64,000 nt of DNA, taken from positions 1-64,000 of the forward strand of contig SCRI01000082.1 of the NCBI GenBank assembly GCA_004298675.1, in the 5' to 3' direction. The position numbers were made by a program, and so were the translations under genes. Origin of the DNA: a bacterium (GTDB lineage Bacteria > Vulcanimicrobiota > Vulcanimicrobiia > Vulcanimicrobiales > SCRA01). The notes under the pieces are model-generated. The model did no database searches and had not been told where the DNA came from. It saw only the letters and a program-made list of their open reading frames with translations. Position 1 is the first letter of the stretch; each line of letters opens with the position of its first letter. This document shows positions 44,267 through 53,104 of the stretch, piece after piece.

Positions 44267-45052
44267 GTGCGTGAGACAAAGCAGGCAGTTCCTGCCGTCG
44301 GAGCAGCGATTCGAATCCTTCGCCACTTATCGCTTGTCGAGTCGGCTCGCGCCTATCAGATTGCCGATGAGCTCGCGATTAGCCGCAGTTCTTGCCATGG
44401 CATACTCAAAGCCCTGGTTGAAGGCGGTATCCTCGGCTTTAACCTAAGGACGAAGGCGTACGTACTCGGAACCGCATTGATACCGCTGGGGGCGCTGGCG
44501 GCGGAGCGTGACTGGTATATCCGGTTGGCAAGACCCTATCTCCGCGAATGGGTCGATACCACACAGCTCACGATTTTCGTCGCGCGCCTCCTCCCGGATC
44601 GCGAGTTCATCGTCGTGGATGCGATGAATAGTTCGCACATCATCAAGGTGACGGTGAGCGTCGGACAGACCTTTCCGGTGACTTCCCCTGCCATGGGAGG
44701 GGCTCAACTTGCGTTCATGCCGGAAGCCGACGCCCAACGAATCATCCGCTCGAGCGGGCGCCGGCCACCCGACAGGGAGACCATTGCGGACAACGACACA
44801 TTCCTAGAAGAGCTTCCGAAGATCCGCACGCGTGGCTGGGCCGTCTCGCGAACGCAATATTACCGGAATGCAAATGCCGTGGCCGCCCCTGTGCTCGTTG
44901 ACGGTCAGGTCACGTTCGTGATATGCAGCCTCGGATCCACGCAGGACCTTCCCGCAGAGGGTATCGACCGTTTCGGCGTTGCCATCAAGATGGTCGCCGA
45001 TCGTATCGCCGATGAGATACGGCATGCCATAGCCCACGGCGTGGCTGTCTGA
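44267..45052 (+). CDS. IclR-family transcriptional regulator
   Basis: A 261-residue IclR-type protein. Winged helix with AIRILRHLSLVESARAYQIADELAISRSSCHGILKALVEGGIL, then the effector domain (GTALIPLGALAAERDW and VRTRGWAVSRTQYYRNANAVAAPV). GTG start at 44267, 8 bases after the dctP stop, so it is the last gene of the CaiB-TDGLP-UGSC-DctP operon and probably regulates it and dctQM, in response to the imported acid. Confidence 0.9.
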   Translation: MRETKQAVPAVGAAIRILRHLSLVESARAYQIADELAISRSSCHGILKALVEGGILGFNLRTKAYVLGTALIPLGALAAERDWYIRLARPYLREWVDTTQLTIFVARLLPDREFIVVDAMNSSHIIKVTVSVGQTFPVTSPAMGGAQLAFMPEADAQRIIRSSGRRPPDRETIADNDTFLEELPKIRTRGWAVSRTQYYRNANAVAAPVLVDGQVTFVICSLGSTQDLPAEGIDRFGVAIKMVADRIADEIRHAIAHGVAV

Positions 45053-45059
45053 GCGCGGA

Positions 45060-45081
45060 GGGTGCGCATTAATGCGCACCC
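45060..45081. terminator. Perfect 22-base palindrome between convergent genes (bidirectional terminator candidate)
   Basis: The palindrome has 11-base arms (half GGGTGCGCATT) and covers the end of the MaoC-like gene, starting 7 bases after the IclR stop. It could form a strong hairpin in RNA from either strand. No long U tract follows, so intrinsic termination is uncertain; it could also be a protein site. Confidence 0.4.
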
Positions 45082-46214
45082 TTGCTCGGCAGTTCGACGA
45101 CGCCACCGCCGAGCACGCTGAGCTCACCATCCTGATTGCGAGCTTCTTGCGCGATCTCTACCAAGTGGCGGCCCGCTTCGACGAACGTGCGGACGACATG
45201 CCCGTCGATGCGAAGCGTATCACCCTCGGGGTTGTGACGCCGGATCTTCGAGCTTGCCGAGCGCAGAGACCCGTCGTCGCCCATCCAATTGGTGAGATGG
45301 TGGGTTAGCCACGAGCAGCGCTCTGGGCCGTAGTCGTAAGCACCGGGTGCGCCAACGCGCAGGGCAAACTCGGAATCCCAATGCACGCGCTCCGGACAAT
45401 CCGGCACATTGAACCGATTAGGGATGCCGAGCCCGGGATGCTTGCTGAACTGCTTCCAGTTCAGCTTGTTCGCGCGGATGTAGAGACCGCCCCAGCCTTG
45501 CGCGTAAGCGATGAATCCCGTGATGGTCATCGGACCTTTCGCGAGCGTCGGGAGCTTGTCGCCCACGTGCACGTCTTCCCAGTAGCGCGGCGTCGCACCG
45601 CGCACTTCTTCTTTTGCATACAGCTCGAATATCGCCGCCAGCTCCTCCTCTGTGTAGCGTTTGGGTGGGCGGCTCTTGACGTTGGCGTACTTTGAACCGC
45701 TACGCGCATGATCGCGGTCGGTACGGAAACACCAGCTATCCGCTTCGGCGACCAGCTCGCCCTGCTGGTTCTTGAAGTCGACGTGGTAGATCTGTTGGAT
45801 GGCACGCCCGGCAAAGTGCGTTTCGTGCTCGATCAGATCTTTGAGCCAGGCTTCCGTCGTGATCTCATCGTTACGCCGCACGGGTAGATGCCACGTCCAA
45901 TTAGCACCCGCCCACATCGCGTGCACGCCCGAGAGACCACCGACGTAACCGGAAACGATGCGGTTCGTAGCAAACAGAAAGCTAGGGAGCGCCACGATGC
46001 CGCCCCAGCGGGTTTTGGCGGCGTACGCGGGATCACACCAGAGCGGATTGTCGTCGCCGATGCCGTAGGCATAGTGACGGATGTTGTCACGCGTGGCTTC
46101 GTAGCACCAGGGCTCGAGCGTTTTTTCGATCTTTGCTCCGATGCGCTCGCGCAGTTCGGCCAATCCTTGATCGGTGATCTTGGGAAAGCGTTCGACGGCT
46201 TCAGTAGACATCAA
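45069..46214 (-). CDS. Tandem hotdog-fold acyl-CoA dehydratase (MaoC/FAS1-like)
   Basis: A 381-residue protein with two hotdog domains. The N-terminal one (about 60-170) has YGIGDDNPLWCDPAYAAKTRWGGIVALPSF, the FAS1-like dehydratase/MaoC-N active-site pattern (Asp-x-x-x-x and His nearby are typical; here DDNP). The second half contains DVHVGDKLPTLAKGPMTITGFIAYAQ and ERVHWDSEFALRVGAPGAYDYGPERCSWLTHHLTNWMGDDG. It hydrates or dehydrates an acyl-CoA. Its neighbours suggest a role like mesaconyl-CoA hydratases, but identity is inferred. The upstream acyl-CoA ligase gene ends 4 bases inside its start. Confidence 0.82.
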   Translation of the reverse strand: MMSTEAVERFPKITDQGLAELRERIGAKIEKTLEPWCYEATRDNIRHYAYGIGDDNPLWCDPAYAAKTRWGGIVALPSFLFATNRIVSGYVGGLSGVHAMWAGANWTWHLPVRRNDEITTEAWLKDLIEHETHFAGRAIQQIYHVDFKNQQGELVAEADSWCFRTDRDHARSGSKYANVKSRPPKRYTEEELAAIFELYAKEEVRGATPRYWEDVHVGDKLPTLAKGPMTITGFIAYAQGWGGLYIRANKLNWKQFSKHPGLGIPNRFNVPDCPERVHWDSEFALRVGAPGAYDYGPERCSWLTHHLTNWMGDDGSLRSASSKIRRHNPEGDTLRIDGHVVRTFVEAGRHLVEIAQEARNQDGELSVLGGGVVELPSKGAH

Positions 46215-47782
46215 TTCCCTTTCGAAACGTGCTTGGCGGCCGCAGCTTCGCGATCGCGCAGAGCTTTGCGGTTGATTTTTCCGGCCGGCGTTTTTGGCAG
46301 TTCTTCGACGAAGACGAGGGCGCGCGGAAACTCATGCCGGCTCAGGTGCGCGCGAACGAACTCTTGGATCTCGGCGGCCAGCGCCTCGTTAGCAGGCCGA
46401 TTCGAAATGACGAAGCCTTTAGCAATCTGGCCGCGCACCGCATCCGGAACGGCGATCACCGCGGCGCCTTGCACGGCGGGGTGCTTGAGCATCGCGCCTT
46501 CGATCTCCGTTGCGCTCATCGTCCAACCGGCCGAGATGATGACGTCGTCGGCCCGTCCGGCATGATAGAAATAGCCGTCGGCGTCGACGTAACCGAGATC
46601 TTTGGTCGGGAACCAGGCACCGTTGCGCAGCACCTTGATCTCACCGGTTACCTCCGGCGGGCAGGGTTCGCCGGCGGCGTTTTGCACCTCGACACGGACG
46701 CCGGGCACCGCCTTGCCGAGCGAGCCCGGCTTGATCGGGAGATCGTCAGCGCCCGGATAACAGACCAGGCACACACCCACCTCGGTCGTTCCATAGATGC
46801 TGCCGACCGGCGCGCCGAACGTGCGCTGCGCAAAGTCGAGGCTCTCACTGTCGATCGCTTCGCCGGTGTAGGTGAGGCGGCGGATCGCGTACGTATACCG
46901 CGGTGCCTCGCCGGAGAGCATCATCATGCGATAGTGCGTGGCCGCCGCCGACAAATTGGTCGTTTGGTATTCATGAAGCGCACGCAGCAGGCGTCCGGGG
47001 TCGAATTTTCCTGCATAGACGCCGGTTTCCAGGCCCAGCGCCAGCGGAGCCAGGGTGCCATGCCACAGTCCGTGCCCCCACGCCGGTGACGACGGGCAAA
47101 AGTAGCGATCGCCGGGACGGATTCCCGTTCCGTACAACCCCGCGATCATGACGAGGACGATCGCGCGGTGTTTGTGACGTATCGCGGCGGGTAGCTCGCG
47201 CGTCGTGCCCGACGTGTATTGAAAGACGGCGAGGTCGCCTGCGCGCGTCGTCGTCTCGAACGTGGCGGGATGACGCGTGAGCGTGCCGATGAACCCCGTG
47301 TCCGCGATCACCGTTTCGAGCTGCAGCGATCCGGCTAGCTCCGCGGCTTTTTCTTCATTGGTGAAAAGCAGGCGCGGCGTGCAGTCATCGATGCGCAGGC
47401 GCACGCCGTCCGGTCCAAACGCGGTGAACAGCGGAACGGCTACGGCTCCACATTTGATCGTTCCGAAGAGCGTCGCGTAAAACGCGAACGAGGGTTCGAG
47501 CATGATCGCGATGCGATCCCCGGGCACCACGCCGCGCTCACGCAGTTCATGTGCGAAACGCGACGACGCTTCGGAGAGCGCGCGAAAGGTGAGCGCTTCG
47601 TCGGTGCCGTCGGCGTGTGCGATCCGCACCGCAATGCGGCGTGGATCTGCGGCATAGCGATCGATACACTCGTGGGCGATGTTCAGTTCGCGCTCGTTGC
47701 CGTCGAAGAGCTCCCAGAGCCGCTCTATCGTGAAGTACCGCTGAGCGTCGGCGTAGCTGGAATAATCAGTTAATTTTGCCAT
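46211..47782 (-). CDS. Acyl-CoA synthetase (AMP-forming, acetyl/benzoate-CoA ligase-like)
   Basis: A 523-residue AMP-binding protein. ATP motif LAVFQYTSGTTRELP, aryl/acyl-CoA ligase motif YGTTEVGVCLVCYPG, and the C-terminal DLGYVDADGYFYHAGRADDVIISAGWTMSATEIEGAMLKHPAV with the catalytic Lys in KTPAGKINRKALRD. It activates a carboxylic acid to its CoA thioester. ATG 47782 was chosen from the conserved beginning. It is divergent from an IclR gene 64 bases away and overlaps the MaoC-like gene by 4 bases. Confidence 0.9.
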   Translation of the reverse strand: MAKLTDYSSYADAQRYFTIERLWELFDGNERELNIAHECIDRYAADPRRIAVRIAHADGTDEALTFRALSEASSRFAHELRERGVVPGDRIAIMLEPSFAFYATLFGTIKCGAVAVPLFTAFGPDGVRLRIDDCTPRLLFTNEEKAAELAGSLQLETVIADTGFIGTLTRHPATFETTTRAGDLAVFQYTSGTTRELPAAIRHKHRAIVLVMIAGLYGTGIRPGDRYFCPSSPAWGHGLWHGTLAPLALGLETGVYAGKFDPGRLLRALHEYQTTNLSAAATHYRMMMLSGEAPRYTYAIRRLTYTGEAIDSESLDFAQRTFGAPVGSIYGTTEVGVCLVCYPGADDLPIKPGSLGKAVPGVRVEVQNAAGEPCPPEVTGEIKVLRNGAWFPTKDLGYVDADGYFYHAGRADDVIISAGWTMSATEIEGAMLKHPAVQGAAVIAVPDAVRGQIAKGFVISNRPANEALAAEIQEFVRAHLSRHEFPRALVFVEELPKTPAGKINRKALRDREAAAAKHVSKGN

Positions 47783-47824
47783 CGTCCCGGCGCCTTTTCG
47801 CGGCGAGAGGGGAATATCTTTCTT

Positions 47825-47838
47825 TGGTGAAATCACCA
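47825..47838. promoter_or_regulatory. Candidate IclR operator
   Basis: TGGTGA-AA-TCACCA is a perfect 6-bp inverted repeat with a 2-base spacer, 8 bases before the IclR start codon and inside the 64-base divergent region. A site of this position could repress both genes. Confidence 0.5.
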
Positions 47839-47846
47839 TTGCGCCT

Positions 47847-48698
47847 ATGAAACGACTAGCGGGTTCGGAACAGCGGCAAGCCGCTCCACGCGAGAGGGAC
47901 CTCCTTCTAACACCGGGCGACGACAGAGGCGCTCAGCACGCTCCCGCCGTGACCCGGGCCATCAAGATCTTGCGGCTCCTCGCGAAGAGTGACGCTCCGC
48001 TTGGCGGCAGCGCCATCGCCCGAACGCTGGACCTGGTCCCCAGTACCTGCCTGCACATCCTGCGCGCCCTCGTCGACGAGGGGATCGTGGCGGTCAACCC
48101 GGAGACGAAGCGCTACACCCTCGACGCGGGAATCCTCACGCTCGCCGGCTCGTTGCTGCAGGAAGAGAGCTTTTATCGCGCGCTGCAACCAACGATCGAC
48201 GGGATCGCCCACACGTTCGATATGACGACGATCGCGCTTCAGCCGCTCGCGCGCAAGCATTTGGTGGTGGTCGCGATCTCACGCACCGAGCGGGCGTTAC
48301 GCCTACACGTCGACATTGGCAGCCGCTTCCCGCTGTTGATCAGCGCAAGCGGGCGCTGTGTCGCGGCGTTCGGTTCATATTCACCTGCGGAGCTCGAGCG
48401 CGCGTTCACCGCACTGCGCTGGGACGACGCGCCCTCTTTCAAAGTTTGGAAACGGCAAGTCGAAGAAACACGCCGTCAAGGGTACGGCGTCGACATCGGC
48501 AACTACATCAACGGAGTGACGATTGTCGCCGCTCCGGTACTCGACCCCACGGGTCGCATCCCCCACATCCTGGTCGCGCTCGGCATCGGCGAGCAGATCG
48601 AACGAATCGGCATTTCGACGCTCGGCGAAGCGCTGCGCGAGGCAGCCACGGACATCTCGCAACACTTTAGTCCACGTCAGGAGGAGGAACGTTCATGA
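47847..48698 (+). CDS. IclR-family transcriptional regulator
   Basis: A 283-residue IclR-type regulator. Helix-turn-helix ITRAIKILRLLAKSD-like segment, GGSAIARTLDLVPSTCLHILRALVDEGIV and the effector domain (GYGVDIGNYINGVTIVAAPV). It is divergent from the ligase/MaoC pair and its stop overlaps the start of the downstream binding-protein gene by 4 bases, so it likely regulates the whole acyl-CoA cluster in both directions. Confidence 0.9.
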   Translation: MKRLAGSEQRQAAPRERDLLLTPGDDRGAQHAPAVTRAIKILRLLAKSDAPLGGSAIARTLDLVPSTCLHILRALVDEGIVAVNPETKRYTLDAGILTLAGSLLQEESFYRALQPTIDGIAHTFDMTTIALQPLARKHLVVVAISRTERALRLHVDIGSRFPLLISASGRCVAAFGSYSPAELERAFTALRWDDAPSFKVWKRQVEETRRQGYGVDIGNYINGVTIVAAPVLDPTGRIPHILVALGIGEQIERIGISTLGEALREAATDISQHFSPRQEEERS

Positions 48699-49864
48699 TA
48701 TCTCGAACGGTCACGCGGCTCGCTGCCGTTGCACTCATCCTCGCCTTCGCAGTCATCGGTGCGGCACCGGTGACGGCGGCCGATCCCATCAAGATCGGCG
48801 CCTCGCTCTCGTTGACCGGCCGCTTCTCCGATTCAGCCAAATACGTTCAAGAAGGGTATCAACTCTGGCTGGATGAGGTGAACGCGCACGGCGGGATCAA
48901 CGGCCGTCAGGTCCAACTGATCACCTACGATGACGAGAGCAATCCGGATACCGCCGCGGTGTTGACCGAGCGGCTCATCTCCCGTGACGGCGTCATCGCG
49001 ATCCTCGGGCCCTACTCGAGCCCGATTACCGATGCCGCCGCAACCGTGGCGGAGCGCGCCGGCGTACCGATGCTAGGAACGATCGCTTCGGACAGCTCCA
49101 TCTGGGAGCGCCGTAAGCTCCACTGGACCGTTCAAGCGTTTCCGTCGTCAACCTACGACCATGAAGGCTTTCTCAAGGTGATCGCGAGCAAGGGAAAAGC
49201 GATCAAACACCTCGCGATCGTCTACGAAGAGTCGCCGTTCTCGATCGGTGCCAAGAATTGGGCCATGGAAGAAGCGAAAAAGATGGGGCTTGCGGCCGAA
49301 GCCGTCGGCTACGCGCCGGGATCCCAGGATTTTAGCTCGATCGTCGAGCGTCTCATCGCGTCCAAGGCCGATGCCGTCTCGATGGGTGGATACTACCAGC
49401 CCAGCATCGCGCTCACGCGCAAGATGATCGAGCGCGGCTACAATCCCGTCGCATATCACTTCATCCAAGCGGCAGACGGCGTGACGAAGACCGCGCTTGC
49501 TGACAACGCCAACGGTATCTTCGGACGCTCCGCGTGGGAATCAACCTTCACCGACAGCGCGAGCAAAACGTTCACCGCCGCCTACAAGGCCAAGTTCAAC
49601 CGGTTGCCGTCATACCACTCAGCCGCCGCCTACGCCGCGGGACAAGTCCTCGAAGCGGCGATCAAGGCCAAAGGGCCGGACAAGAACGGCATCCGGGACT
49701 TCATCACCACGACGACGATGCCGACCGTGCTCGGCACCTACAAGGTCAACAGCAAGCTGCAGCAGGAAGGCTATCGCTACACGCTCACGCAGTGGGTGAA
49801 CGGAGAGTCCAAAGTCGTCCGCAACCCGGCTCAAGCCCTGTGGCCGAAGCCCGCCTGGAAGTAA
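48695..49864 (+). CDS. ABC-importer substrate-binding protein, Liv type
   Basis: A 389-residue Peripla_BP_6 protein with a signal peptide (hydrophobic LAAVALILAFAVIGAAPVTAA) followed by IKIGASLSLTGRFSDSAKYVQEGYQLWLDEVNAHGGINGRQV. GGAGGAGG lies just before the ATG. First gene of the second complete Liv importer; the following catabolic genes suggest that its ligand is an organic acid or branched-chain compound. Confidence 0.92.
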   Translation: MISRTVTRLAAVALILAFAVIGAAPVTAADPIKIGASLSLTGRFSDSAKYVQEGYQLWLDEVNAHGGINGRQVQLITYDDESNPDTAAVLTERLISRDGVIAILGPYSSPITDAAATVAERAGVPMLGTIASDSSIWERRKLHWTVQAFPSSTYDHEGFLKVIASKGKAIKHLAIVYEESPFSIGAKNWAMEEAKKMGLAAEAVGYAPGSQDFSSIVERLIASKADAVSMGGYYQPSIALTRKMIERGYNPVAYHFIQAADGVTKTALADNANGIFGRSAWESTFTDSASKTFTAAYKAKFNRLPSYHSAAAYAAGQVLEAAIKAKGPDKNGIRDFITTTTMPTVLGTYKVNSKLQQEGYRYTLTQWVNGESKVVRNPAQALWPKPAWK

Positions 49865-49868
49865 TCCG

Positions 49869-50735
49869 GTGACGCTGATACTGCAGCTCGCGATCAATGG
49901 GCTCGTCTTCGGCTCACTACTGGGGCTCGTCGCGCTGGGGCTCGCACTCGTCTTCGGCGTGATGCGGCTGGTGAACTTCGTCCATGGCGAGTTCATCACG
50001 CTGGGCGCCTACGCGACGTACCTCTTGGTCACCACAACCGGTATCTCACCGCTGTGGGGCATCCCGATCGCCGCGCTACTCGGCGCGGCGATCGGGCTCG
50101 CGGTCCAAATGCTCGTGATCTCACGCCTTGCCGGGCGCCCTGAGCTCGATGCATTGATGGCAACGTATGCGCTCTCTATCGTCGGCCTGGGACTCTTCGC
50201 GCTCGCTTTCGGCGGCGACTTCCGCACGTATTCGGCTGGGCCGAACGGCAACGTGTCACTTGCCGGCGTCGTCATCGGCTGGCGCAGCATCACGGTGCTC
50301 GTCACCTGCGTCATCGTTGGAGCCGCGACGTTGGCACTGGTTTCTCGAGCACGTACCGGCCTTGGTTTTCGCGCCGTCGCGCAGAATCGCGAGGCGGCCG
50401 CGGCGTGCGGCGTCAATGTCGTCGCAAGCGAACGCCTGGCGTTCAGCCTCTCCGTCGCGCTCGCGGCAATCTGCGGCGCGCTCATCAGCTTCATCGGAAC
50501 CACGACGCCGACCGTCGGCCACGAGTGGCTGCTCGACGGCTTCGTGGTCGTCATCATCGGCGGCCTCGGCAGCATTAGCGGCGCGCTCGTCGCCGCGCTC
50601 GCCATCGGCCTCCTGCACAGTTTCGCAAGCTACTTCCTCGACGATTCATGGGCACAGATCATGACCTACGCCTTGCTGTACGTGGCTCTGCTCGTCCGTC
50701 CGCACGGACTGCTCGGCGCGCGGAGCGCAACCTGA
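49869..50735 (+). CDS. livH: Liv-type ABC importer permease (LivH)
   Basis: A 288-residue permease starting at GTG. Contains LALVFGVMRLVNFVHGEFITLGAYATYLL and the coupling motif AQNREAAAACGVNVVASERL. Two hydrophobic C-terminal helices and a final RPHGLLGARSAT. Its TGA overlaps the beginning of the next permease. Confidence 0.93.
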   Translation: MTLILQLAINGLVFGSLLGLVALGLALVFGVMRLVNFVHGEFITLGAYATYLLVTTTGISPLWGIPIAALLGAAIGLAVQMLVISRLAGRPELDALMATYALSIVGLGLFALAFGGDFRTYSAGPNGNVSLAGVVIGWRSITVLVTCVIVGAATLALVSRARTGLGFRAVAQNREAAAACGVNVVASERLAFSLSVALAAICGALISFIGTTTPTVGHEWLLDGFVVVIIGGLGSISGALVAALAIGLLHSFASYFLDDSWAQIMTYALLYVALLVRPHGLLGARSAT

Positions 50736-51679
50736 ACACGCTCGCGCGCTTCACGGCGATTACCGTAGCGGTTGCGGCCGTCGCGGCAGTGATGCCGTTT
50801 GCCGGGGCATCCGTCTATGCAGGCACGCTCGTCTACTACGCGGCGTACTACCTCGTACTCGGGCAAGCGTGGAACATGATGTCGGGCCTCACCGGCTACG
50901 TCTCGTTCACGCACGGGGCCCTGGCCGGAATCGGAGCCTACACCGCGGTGCTTGCGATCAACGGCGGCTGGCCAATCGCGCTTGCGCTGGTCGCCGCGGT
51001 CGTTGTGACCGCATTCGCCTCTCTCGTTATCGGGGCGACCAGCCTACGGCTGCGCGGGACCGCGTTCACCTTCGCAACGCTGTTCTTCCAAGAACTGCTG
51101 CTGCTCGCCGTGCGCAAACTCCCAGCCGCCGGCGGTGCCGCCGGCACGACCCTGCAAGAGATTCTGCCGACGTCGCTCCCGCACGTACTGATGGTGTCGA
51201 CGGCCGCGGCCGCGACCATTGCCTTCGCGCTCTTGCGCCGTAGCCGCACCGGCGTGCGCCTGCTCTCGATCAAAGGCGATGAGGATGCGGCGGCCGCGGT
51301 TGGTATCGATGCAACGCGGTTGAAGATCGGGGTCTTCTGCGCCAGCGCCGCACTGTGCGGCCTCGCAGGCGGCATTCATGCGCTGTTTATCGCCTCCTTG
51401 CATCCTGAGTCGGTGTTTGCCGTCGAGACGTCGATCGTCGCGCTTGCGGTGCCGCTCATCGGCGGTGTGGAAACCGCGCTCGGGCCCGTCGTCGGGGCGA
51501 TTCTCTACGTCGGTTTGCGCGAGGTCCTACAGATCGTGGCGCCGTCGCTGCACCTGGTGATCGTCGGTTTGCTGATTCTGCTCGTCACCTTGTTCTTGCG
51601 CGACGGCATCGTCGGCGCCGCGCGCCGTCTGTTACAGCGGCGGCGCTCGTACCGGGCGGCATTGGAGACGGCACGATGA
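50732..51679 (+). CDS. livM: Liv-type ABC importer permease (LivM)
   Basis: About 316 residues: YYAAYYLVLGQAWNMMSGLTGYVSFTHGALAGIGAYT, then LLSIKGDEDAAAAVGIDATRLKIG, as in LivM. The start is unclear: no ATG, GTG or TTG occurs at the right spot; a CTG at 50732 overlaps the livH stop (CTGA) and gives the usual N-terminus, while an ATG at 50648 would overlap livH by 88 bases and a GTG at 50789 would shorten the first helix. Confidence 0.85.
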   Translation: MNTLARFTAITVAVAAVAAVMPFAGASVYAGTLVYYAAYYLVLGQAWNMMSGLTGYVSFTHGALAGIGAYTAVLAINGGWPIALALVAAVVVTAFASLVIGATSLRLRGTAFTFATLFFQELLLLAVRKLPAAGGAAGTTLQEILPTSLPHVLMVSTAAAATIAFALLRRSRTGVRLLSIKGDEDAAAAVGIDATRLKIGVFCASAALCGLAGGIHALFIASLHPESVFAVETSIVALAVPLIGGVETALGPVVGAILYVGLREVLQIVAPSLHLVIVGLLILLVTLFLRDGIVGAARRLLQRRRSYRAALETAR

Positions 51680-52398
51680 GCTGTCTGGAAGCCGTGGGCG
51701 TGAGCAAACGCTTCGGTGGGCTCCGCGCAGTCGACGGCGTCGACTTCACGGTCGAGCAGGGAGAGCTCGTCGGACTCTTTGGTCCCAACGGCGCGGGCAA
51801 GACGACGCTCTTCAACCTGATCGCCGGCGCCTACTTTCCCGATGCGGGCACGATTCGATTCGACGGCGGCGACGTGACACGCTTTCCGGCCTTTCGACGC
51901 GCGCGCCTGGGCATCGCGCGCACGTTTCAGGTGGTCCGGCCTTTTCGTGCGCTTTCGATCATGGAGAATTTACTCGCCGTGGTCGCGAGCCAAGGAGCAT
52001 CAAATCGAACCGCGGAGGACGATGCGCTCCAACTGCTCACCGGCGTGGGCCTAGCCGACCGTGCCCACGACCCTGCCGGTTCGCTCACGCTGGGTATGCT
52101 CAAGCGCTTCGAGGTTGCACGCGCGCTCATGGTTCAGCCGCGCCTCATCTTACTCGACGAACCATTGGCGGGGCTCACCGACGGAGAGTCCACGATGATG
52201 CTCCGGCTGATCGAATCGGTGAAGCTGCGTGCCGCTGTCGTGATGGTTGAGCATAACGTTCGCCTCGCGCTGCCACTGTGCGATCGCGCCGTCGTGATGG
52301 AACAGGGCCGGGTCATCGCGCAGGGCACACCGGCACAGATCCGGTCCGATCCCGCGGTCATTCACGCATATCTGGGCGATACGCCGGAGGGCGACTAG
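51676..52398 (+). CDS. livG: Liv-type ABC importer ATP-binding protein (LivG)
   Basis: A 240-residue ATPase. Walker A GPNGAGKTT, ARTFQVVRPFRALSIMEN, Walker B LILLDEPLAGL and His switch VMVEHNVR. The signature motif region is unusual, SLTLGMLKRFEVARAL, where LSGGQ-type residues are replaced by LTLGM. ATG overlaps the livM stop by 4 bases. The LTLGM form occurs in some Liv ATPases. Confidence 0.92.
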   Translation: MSCLEAVGVSKRFGGLRAVDGVDFTVEQGELVGLFGPNGAGKTTLFNLIAGAYFPDAGTIRFDGGDVTRFPAFRRARLGIARTFQVVRPFRALSIMENLLAVVASQGASNRTAEDDALQLLTGVGLADRAHDPAGSLTLGMLKRFEVARALMVQPRLILLDEPLAGLTDGESTMMLRLIESVKLRAAVVMVEHNVRLALPLCDRAVVMEQGRVIAQGTPAQIRSDPAVIHAYLGDTPEGD

Positions 52399-53094
52399 AT
52401 GCTCGACGTCCGCGGCGTCAGGGTCCGGTACGGTGAGGCACTGGCGGTGCGCGACGTCAGCTTGAGCGCACAGGCCGGTTCGTGGATTGCGATCGTCGGA
52501 CCCAACGGCGCGGGGAAGACCTCGCTTGCGCGCGCGATCTGCGGCCTGGTTCCGCATCAGGGGACGGTCGCCATCTCCGGCAAGGACATCAGCAAGCTCC
52601 CGGCGTGGGAGCGCCAGCGGCGCGGTATCGGGTACGTGCCGGAAGGGCGGCAGCTTTTCGGTGCGATGAGCGTCGAGGAGAACCTGCGTGTGGGGGCGTT
52701 CTCACGCGCCGGCGCAGAGATCCGGCGCGGACTCGACGAGGCATTCGCGCTCTTCCCGCGCTTAGCTGAACGGCGCGCGCAGCCGGCGGCAACGCTCTCG
52801 GGTGGTGAGCAGCAGATGCTCGCGCTCGCGCGTGCCCTCATGGCCAGCCCCAGCCTCCTCCTCGTCGACGAGATCTCGTGGGGTCTGATGCCGCTGCTGG
52901 TGGCGCAAGTCTTCGAGCGCCTCGCCGCGCTCAACGCCGAGGGATTGACGATCGTACAGATCGAGCAAAACGCGCACGAAGTGTTGCGCCGCGCCACCCA
53001 CGCCTACGTGATGGCCGCAGGCGTCTGCGTCTTCGACGGGCCGGCACAAAGCGTGGCGCGCGACCCCCGAGTCCTCGAAAGTTACATCGGCTGA
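52399..53094 (+). CDS. livF: Liv-type ABC importer ATP-binding protein (LivF)
   Basis: A 231-residue ATPase starting directly after the livG stop. Walker A GPNGAGKTS, YVPEGRQLFGAMSVEENLRVGAF, signature LSGGEQQMLALARALM, Walker B LLLVDEISWGL (Pro of DEP replaced by Ile-Ser) and IVQIEQNAHEVL. Completes the second importer. Confidence 0.93.
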   Translation: MLDVRGVRVRYGEALAVRDVSLSAQAGSWIAIVGPNGAGKTSLARAICGLVPHQGTVAISGKDISKLPAWERQRRGIGYVPEGRQLFGAMSVEENLRVGAFSRAGAEIRRGLDEAFALFPRLAERRAQPAATLSGGEQQMLALARALMASPSLLLVDEISWGLMPLLVAQVFERLAALNAEGLTIVQIEQNAHEVLRRATHAYVMAAGVCVFDGPAQSVARDPRVLESYIG

Positions 53095-53104
53095 TGGTGG
53101 TGGT

